64,000 nt of DNA, from contig CABMDC010000007.1 in the NCBI GenBank assembly GCA_902384795.1, forward strand, positions 79,717-143,716. The letters run 5' to 3'. Shown here one piece after another: positions 58,392 to 64,000 of this stretch. Position 1 is the stretch's first letter. Every line of letters begins with the position of its first letter. The position numbers and the translations under genes were made by a program. The notes under the pieces were generated by a model. The model searched no databases. It saw only the letters and a program-made list of their open reading frames with translations, and was not told the origin of the DNA. This stretch comes from Candidatus Gugararchaeum adminiculabundum (GTDB lineage: Archaea > Micrarchaeota > Micrarchaeia > Burarchaeales > Gugararchaeaceae).

Positions 58392-59747
58392 ATGAACGAA
58401 TTTAAACTTGAGATCAAGCCAGCGGCACAGAAGCTGAATGATATTCTTAGGTCTGAAAATTCCGCAATTCTTGACATGCTTTCCGAAAGGGGCCTGGCCA
58501 TCTCATTTCCCTGGAGCGGAATCCTGGGCCAGAGTGCGGAGGCAAAGGGGAAGAAAATCAATGCGACCATCGGGATTGCCGTGCTGGATGACGGAACGCC
58601 CATGAGGCTTCCGTCCGTGATGGAGCAGATCGGAAAAATTGGCGAAACTCCCGCCGATGCGTTGACCTATGCTCCGAGCCAGGGAAAGCCCGAGCTGAGA
58701 AAAGTCTGGAAGGAAATGATCCGGAAGAAAAATCCTTCGCTCGGAAACGCGCTGATCAGCACCCCGATTGTCACCATTGCGCTCACGCACGGAGCGGTGG
58801 TTGCGGGCTACTTGTTTGCAAACCCGGGGGACGAGATAATTGTTGCCGACAAATTCTGGGGAAATTACAACCTGATGTTTGAGAATAATTTTGGCGCGAA
58901 GCTGAAGAAGATAAATACTTTCAAGGGAAACGGGATGGATTTGGAAGCGCTAAAGGAAGCAGTGAACGCGCCGGGGGACAAAAAAATAATTGTTTTCAAT
59001 TTCCCCAATAATCCGGCAGGCTACACGCCAACCGATGGGGAGGCGCACGCGATTGCAAAAATGCTGCACGAGGCTGCGGACAGGGGAAAGAAAATTGTCG
59101 CAATCTTTGATGACGCCTATTTCGGGCTGGTCTACAAGCCAGGAGTTTTCAGGGAATCTGTTTTCGCGCTCTGCGCAAACCTGCACCAGAATATTTTGGC
59201 AGTGAAGCTGGACGGGGGGACAAAGGAGGATTATGTCTGGGGATTCCGCGTGGGATTCATCACTTTTGCGTACAAGGGGATGCAGGCGAGCGGGGATGTG
59301 AAAACCCCCAGGGGCGCGGAAGTGCTTGAGGACAAGGCGGCCGGAGCGGTCCGCGGGACTGTTTCCAATGCGCCGCAGATTTCGCAAAGCATTCTTGTGA
59401 AGGCATTCACTTCCCCGACCTATGGCGAGGAGAAGCGGAAGATGTTCGAGATATTGAAAGCCAGGGTTGAGGAAGTTGACAGGATTCTCGCCGAGAACGA
59501 GGGAAGGTACAGGGAAGTTTTCAGGCCTTTGCCCTACAATTCCGGCTATTTCATGTGCGTGCAGGTTGACCGGGGAATTGACGCGGAAAAAGTCCGAAAG
59601 ATGCTGCTTGACAAGTACAGCACCGGCGTGATTAATGTCGGAGATAATCTGCTGCGGGTTGCGTTTTCAGCAACCCCGAAAAAGGACATAGCCGCGCTGT
59701 TTGAGAACATATTCAAGGCGTGCAAGAACGTCAAGGCGGGCGCATGA
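58392..59747 (+). CDS. PLP-dependent class I/II aminotransferase-like (tandem paralog)
   Basis: IVFNFPNNPAGYTP, IFDDAYFGLVY, KLDGGTKEDYVWGFRVGFIT. Confidence 0.85.
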   Translation: MNEFKLEIKPAAQKLNDILRSENSAILDMLSERGLAISFPWSGILGQSAEAKGKKINATIGIAVLDDGTPMRLPSVMEQIGKIGETPADALTYAPSQGKPELRKVWKEMIRKKNPSLGNALISTPIVTIALTHGAVVAGYLFANPGDEIIVADKFWGNYNLMFENNFGAKLKKINTFKGNGMDLEALKEAVNAPGDKKIIVFNFPNNPAGYTPTDGEAHAIAKMLHEAADRGKKIVAIFDDAYFGLVYKPGVFRESVFALCANLHQNILAVKLDGGTKEDYVWGFRVGFITFAYKGMQASGDVKTPRGAEVLEDKAAGAVRGTVSNAPQISQSILVKAFTSPTYGEEKRKMFEILKARVEEVDRILAENEGRYREVFRPLPYNSGYFMCVQVDRGIDAEKVRKMLLDKYSTGVINVGDNLLRVAFSATPKKDIAALFENIFKACKNVKAGA

Positions 59748-59788
59748 ATAGATAAACATTTTTAAACAAGCACGGGAAAGGAGTAAGC

Positions 59789-60340
59789 ATGCGTTCACGG
59801 AAATCCATGAAGGGGCAATCGGCGCTCGAGTACCTGATGACCTACTCCTGGGCGCTGCTTATTCTTCTCGTGGTGTTGGTTTTGATTTACGCGAGCGGAG
59901 TCTTTAATCCCGGAAGGTTCACACCGCGCGAGTGCACGTTCCAGCCGGCTTTCCAGTGCAGCAGCTACAAGCTTACCGATGGCGGGCAAAGGGTGTCGAT
60001 GATTGCCACGAACGGGCTGGGCTTTGACATTAAGATTAAATCGATTAACGGAATTAAGGTTACCTCCACCGAGTTGGGAGTGACTGATGCGACCCTGGAT
60101 TTGCAGGGGGCGCCGCTCTATTACCAGAATGGGGCGAACATAAAATTTGACCCGGCGATTGTGCCCATCGCGCAAAAGGCAGCTGACAACTCGCTTGTCA
60201 GATTGGACATAACAATCGAGTATGTGAATTGCGAGACCGACCCGCATTATGTTCCAGGGCATGGAGACACGTGCGATGAGACCGTTGCAAGCTCCCATGT
60301 GATGAGCGGAAGGATAGTCGCAATTACCGAAGTCGGCTAA
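59789..60340 (+). CDS. Archaeal pilin
   Basis: MKGQSALEYLMTYSWALLILLVVLVLIYASGVFNP. Confidence 0.85.
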   Translation: MRSRKSMKGQSALEYLMTYSWALLILLVVLVLIYASGVFNPGRFTPRECTFQPAFQCSSYKLTDGGQRVSMIATNGLGFDIKIKSINGIKVTSTELGVTDATLDLQGAPLYYQNGANIKFDPAIVPIAQKAADNSLVRLDITIEYVNCETDPHYVPGHGDTCDETVASSHVMSGRIVAITEVG

Positions 60341-60371
60341 GTTTACTAATTTCAATTTGTCTATTAGCAGA

Positions 60372-60525
60372 GGATGAAAGCGAGCGGGTAATCGCGAGCT
60401 CCTCCGCATAGTTGCGGAGGCATTTTCGGCCCGCAGGCCGAAACATGTTTCATCCGAAGCAGTTCTTGTTCTAGTCTGGATGTTGAAAGGGTAGAGCGGC
60501 TTAAGGAAAGCATTGTACGCTCTAC
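60372..60525 (+). ncRNA. Candidate structured RNA: outer 8-bp stem enclosing three hairpins, then an ACA-adjacent hairpin
   Basis: Stems GGATGAAA/TTTCATCC, GCGA/TCGC, CCTCCGCA/TGCGGAGG, TTTCGGCC/GGCCGAAA, GTAGAGCG/CGCTCTAC read directly; strand uncertain. Confidence 0.4.
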
Positions 60526-60532
60526 AAGTAAG

Positions 60533-60540
60533 TTTAAATA
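60533..60540 (+). promoter_or_regulatory. TATA-like element TTTAAATA upstream of smc
   Basis: AT-rich TATA-like motif ~31-38 nt before the ATG at 60571. Confidence 0.4.
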
Positions 60541-60570
60541 TTCAAAGAGCCTAATTTTCGCCTCGTTAAT

Positions 60571-63500
60571 ATGGCGACCAAGAGTGTACAACAGGAAGCT
60601 GCTAGTGTTCCGAAAGAGGACTCCTTAGACGATGAGCTAATGGAGGAAACAGCTGAAGCAAGCGGAGCCAAGGCAGAAGCGCAGGCCGGCGCGGGGATTG
60701 CAGCCGCGGGCGGAAATGAAAGCATGGGCAGTGGTGCAGGCGAAAACTCGGGCGGGGCAAATTCAAAACGGGGGCAGATGCAGATTGCGCGCGTGAGGAT
60801 GAGGGGATTCAAATCATTCAGGAGCGCCGACGTGAAATTGACAAGCGGGTTCATGTGCCTCGCAGGCCCGAACGGAAGCGGCAAAAGCAACATTTGCGAT
60901 GCGATCAGGTTCGCATTCGGGGAAACCGTACTGAGCAATTTGAGGGTGAAAAGGGTAGCTGATTTAATCACCCAGGGGTCGGACAAGGCTGAAATCACAG
61001 TCTATTTGGAAGGAAAAAACGGAAAGCACGAAATCAAAAGGGCGATCAGGGGAGACGGAAAAACTGCGTACAAATTTGACGGAAGAACCTGCACGCGGAG
61101 GGCAGTGATAGACAATATCAGGCCCTATGGGTTCGAGCCAACCGCGCACAATGTGATTGCCCAGGGGCAGGTGCAGAAAATCGTTGACATGCATCCCAAG
61201 GAAAGAAGGGAAATCCTAGACGCTGTTTCAGGAATAAGCGAATTCGAGGACAAGAAGAAAGAGGCCATGAGCAAGCTTGGCGCGGTTGACCAGAAAATAA
61301 ATGACGCTTACATTGTGCTCAAGGAAAGGGAAGGCGCGCTCACCGAGCTTGCAAAGCAGAAAGAGGATGCGCTGAAGCACAGGGAAGTTTTTGAGGAAGT
61401 GAAAAAACTGAAAGGGTCTGTAATTTTCCATGAATTGAATGCGGTTGACAAGAAGCACACCCAGGTCGCTGAAAGGTATATTGCGCTGAAAAAAGACACC
61501 GACACGCTGAGCAAGGACATCGAGGTGCTCCAGGGAAAAATCAACGAGCTAAGCGTGAAAAAAGAGGAAGTGGTCAGGAAAATCAATGAAAAGGGCAAGA
61601 ACGAAAAAACAGCCGGAGAACTGGCGGATCTGAGGGCGCAGATTGGCATTGACAAAAGTTCCATTGAGCAGAAGAAAGGGCAGATTGACAAAAATAAAAT
61701 CAGGATTGACGCGCTGGCTGTTGAGTTGAAAGAGCTCGAGGAAAAGGCAGCGGGCTCAATAAGGGAAGTTGCAAATTTGAAAAAGAAGCTGGAAGGGACG
61801 CAAAAGGAAATTGAGGCTTTTGAAAGCGAGCACAAGGAACTGCTCGGGAATGCGAAAAAGAAGGCGCAGGAAATTGGCAGGATGAAAAAGGGGCTGGCAG
61901 AGGTTTCTGAAGCGCATGCAAAAATGAAGGAGACTGTTTCACGCCTGGAGATGTAAGCCGACAAGGAGCTGGAAATTGCAAAGGCAAAGGAGGAGGAGCT
62001 GATGCGCACAGCGCCTGCCGCAGAGGAAGGAAGCAGAAGGGCGGAGCTGGAAGCGGAAATGGAGTCGGTGAAAAAAGATATTGAGGATTTGGAAAAGCAA
62101 AGCGGCTCGCTGTGGAATGATGAAAGGGTCCTGCAGAAAAAATTGCCAACCCTCGAGTCAAAACAGCTGGGGATTAAAGAGGAAATGACGGAATTACGCG
62201 TGAAAGTTTCCTCCAGGGGAATGCATCCGGGAATAGCGTTGCTGAAGCAGCTAAAGGAAAAGGATGTGATTGAAGGGATTCACGGAACCGTTGAGGAACT
62301 GATTAAGATTGAAGCGGATTACGCGGTGGCCATGGAAGCCAGCTGCGGCCAGAGGCGGGATTACATTGTTGTTGACTCGGTTGATGTTGCATCCGAGGCG
62401 ATTGAGCATTTGAAAAAGCAGAATGCAGGGAGATGCACATTTATTCCGCTGGACAGGGAATTCAGCTCGGCAAGCGATGCGGTTAAGGAACTTGGGAAAA
62501 AGGAGGGCGCGCACGGGCTGCTCATTGACCTGGTGCAATTTTCGCCTGAAGTTTACGGGGCAATGCAATTTGTTTTCGGGGATACGCTGGTTGTTGATGA
62601 CATTGAAACCGCCAAGCGGATTGGAATCGGAAAGGCAAGGATGGTTACGCTTGACGGGGATCTGCTTGAGAAAACAGGGATTGTCACAGGAGGAAGCTTC
62701 AAGAGCGAGCTAAAGGCGCGGCTAAGGGCCGAGAAGCTGGAAAAGGAGCTGGAGGAAGTGAAAGCAGAAAGGGACGGCATAACCGGCGCAGTGGAAAGGA
62801 TGCGCGAGGAGATGAACGGAATCAGGAGAAGGAAGGCGGATTTGGAAGTGAAAATGAAAGGGGTTGAAATTGAACTTAGAAGTTTGAGCGCTGAAGGCGA
62901 AAAGAACAGGGGATTGGCGCAAAGAATCAAGGAACTCAGGAAAGAGATTGCGGCAGGGAAAGCGAGCGCCGATGAAAAATTAAGGGAGAAAAACAGGCTG
63001 GCGGTTGAGGCCGAGGAGAAAAGAAAAGAGCTGGAAAAAATCCAAAAGCAGATTGAGGAGCTCGAGCCTGAATCGCAAAAGGAGATTGCCACCGAGGCGC
63101 AGGAGAAACTTCAGCAATTGCACACCCAGCGAGGCCAGCTTGAGGTGAAAATCAACCACAAGGAAACCGATGAGGCGAAAATGCTGGGCGAGGGGCAGGA
63201 GAGGGTGAAAAAGGAAACCAGCGGGCTGATGGCCGAGGACAGGGAATTGAGGGGCGGGATTGCGAGCCTGTCCAAAAATATCGAGGAGAATACCGCCACA
63301 ATGCTGAAAATCGAGGAAGGGTTGAGGGAGACTTCAAAGCAGATGGAAAAGCTGTTTGGCGAAAGGGACAAATTTGACGCGGAGATAGGCGAGATTGCAA
63401 CCCAGCAGGGAAAACTAAAATACAATTATGAAAAATTCATGCGCGAGCTGGCGGGCAAGGAAGTTGAGAAAGCGACTGCTGAGATAAGGCTGAGTGATTT

Positions 63501-64000
63501 GAAAGCCGCCTACGAGGAGTACAAGGGAAGCCAGATTATTGAAGGGAGCAAAACCGAGCTGCTGGAAAGGTCAAAGAAGGCCGAGGAGCTGCTGCTTTCG
63601 CTGGGAAATGTGAACCAAAGGGCGCCAGAGCAGTATGAGGAGATGAACGCTTACATAGTGGAAATCAAGGGGAAAGTGGGAAAGCTTTCGGATGAGAAGC
63701 AGGCGGTGGACAGGATGATTCAGGAGATTGACACCCGGAAGGTGGATATTTTCATGAGCACTTTCAAGAATGTGAATGAGAATTTCCAGAAGATGTTCGG
63801 ATTTATTTTCAAGGGCGAGGGAGCGCTGGAGCTGGAAAAGCCGGCTGACCCGTTCAATTCAGGCCTGACCATCAAGATAAAGGCGGGCAAGAAGGATAAA
63901 TTTTTGGAATCCATGAGCGGTGGGGAAAAATCCTTGCTGGCTTTCATGTTCATCTCAGCCATCCAGGCAACGAAGCCCATGCCCTATTATATACTGGATG
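60571..64000 (+). CDS. smc: Chromosome segregation SMC protein, in-frame TAA at 61954-61956, truncated by window end
   Basis: N-term GPNGSGKSNICDAIRFAFGE; frame continues through the TAA into hinge and C-term SGGEKSLLAFMFISAIQATKPMPYYILD. Confidence 0.9.

Noticed and set aside
1-64000. CRISPR arrays, cas genes, tRNAs or rRNAs
   Set aside because: No regularly spaced ~25-37 bp repeat array was seen. No convincing T-loop/acceptor pairs or rRNA signatures were found by eye; a tRNAscan/Rfam run is still needed.

Overview
This is an archaeal chromosomal window. It carries Orc1/Cdc6, a small histone-fold protein, the exosome/SBDS/proteasome/RpoP/L37Ae superoperon, prefoldin beta, Pcc1, SMC, and archaeal type IV pilus genes. 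The streamlined gene content and the 'KGQ[AS]AL[DE][FY]LMTY[GS]WALL' pilins suggest a DPANN-like lineage, but that is inference.

Four parts:
(1) 0-10.4 kb is accessory and replication-associated: ankyrin/P-loop proteins, a UvrD-nuclease fusion, a histone-fold gene with a duplicated 3' end flanking a nuclease-like ORF, Orc1/Cdc6, AIPR and Fic. Three copies of the palindrome TTTCCT(T)AGGAAA punctuate it.
(2) 10.5-25 kb holds transporters and secreted proteins.
(3) 25-44.7 kb holds a type IV pilus/adhesin locus, followed by a cluster of stand-alone receivers, KaiC-like proteins, a histidine kinase, PAS sensors and an orphan binding protein.
(4) 44.7-64 kb holds the conserved superoperon, an alpha-solenoid plus caspase/CHAT-like protein, tandem aminotransferases, a structured-RNA candidate and SMC.

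Leads I rate highest: the split/duplicated histone tail around a PD-(D/E)XK-like ORF, the palindrome-bounded AIPR/Fic region next to orc1/cdc6, the solenoid-caspase-like protein, the receiver/degenerate-KaiC cluster, the multi-stem RNA candidate before SMC, and four otherwise intact genes with single in-frame stops. No searches were run. Family calls come from motifs read by eye.
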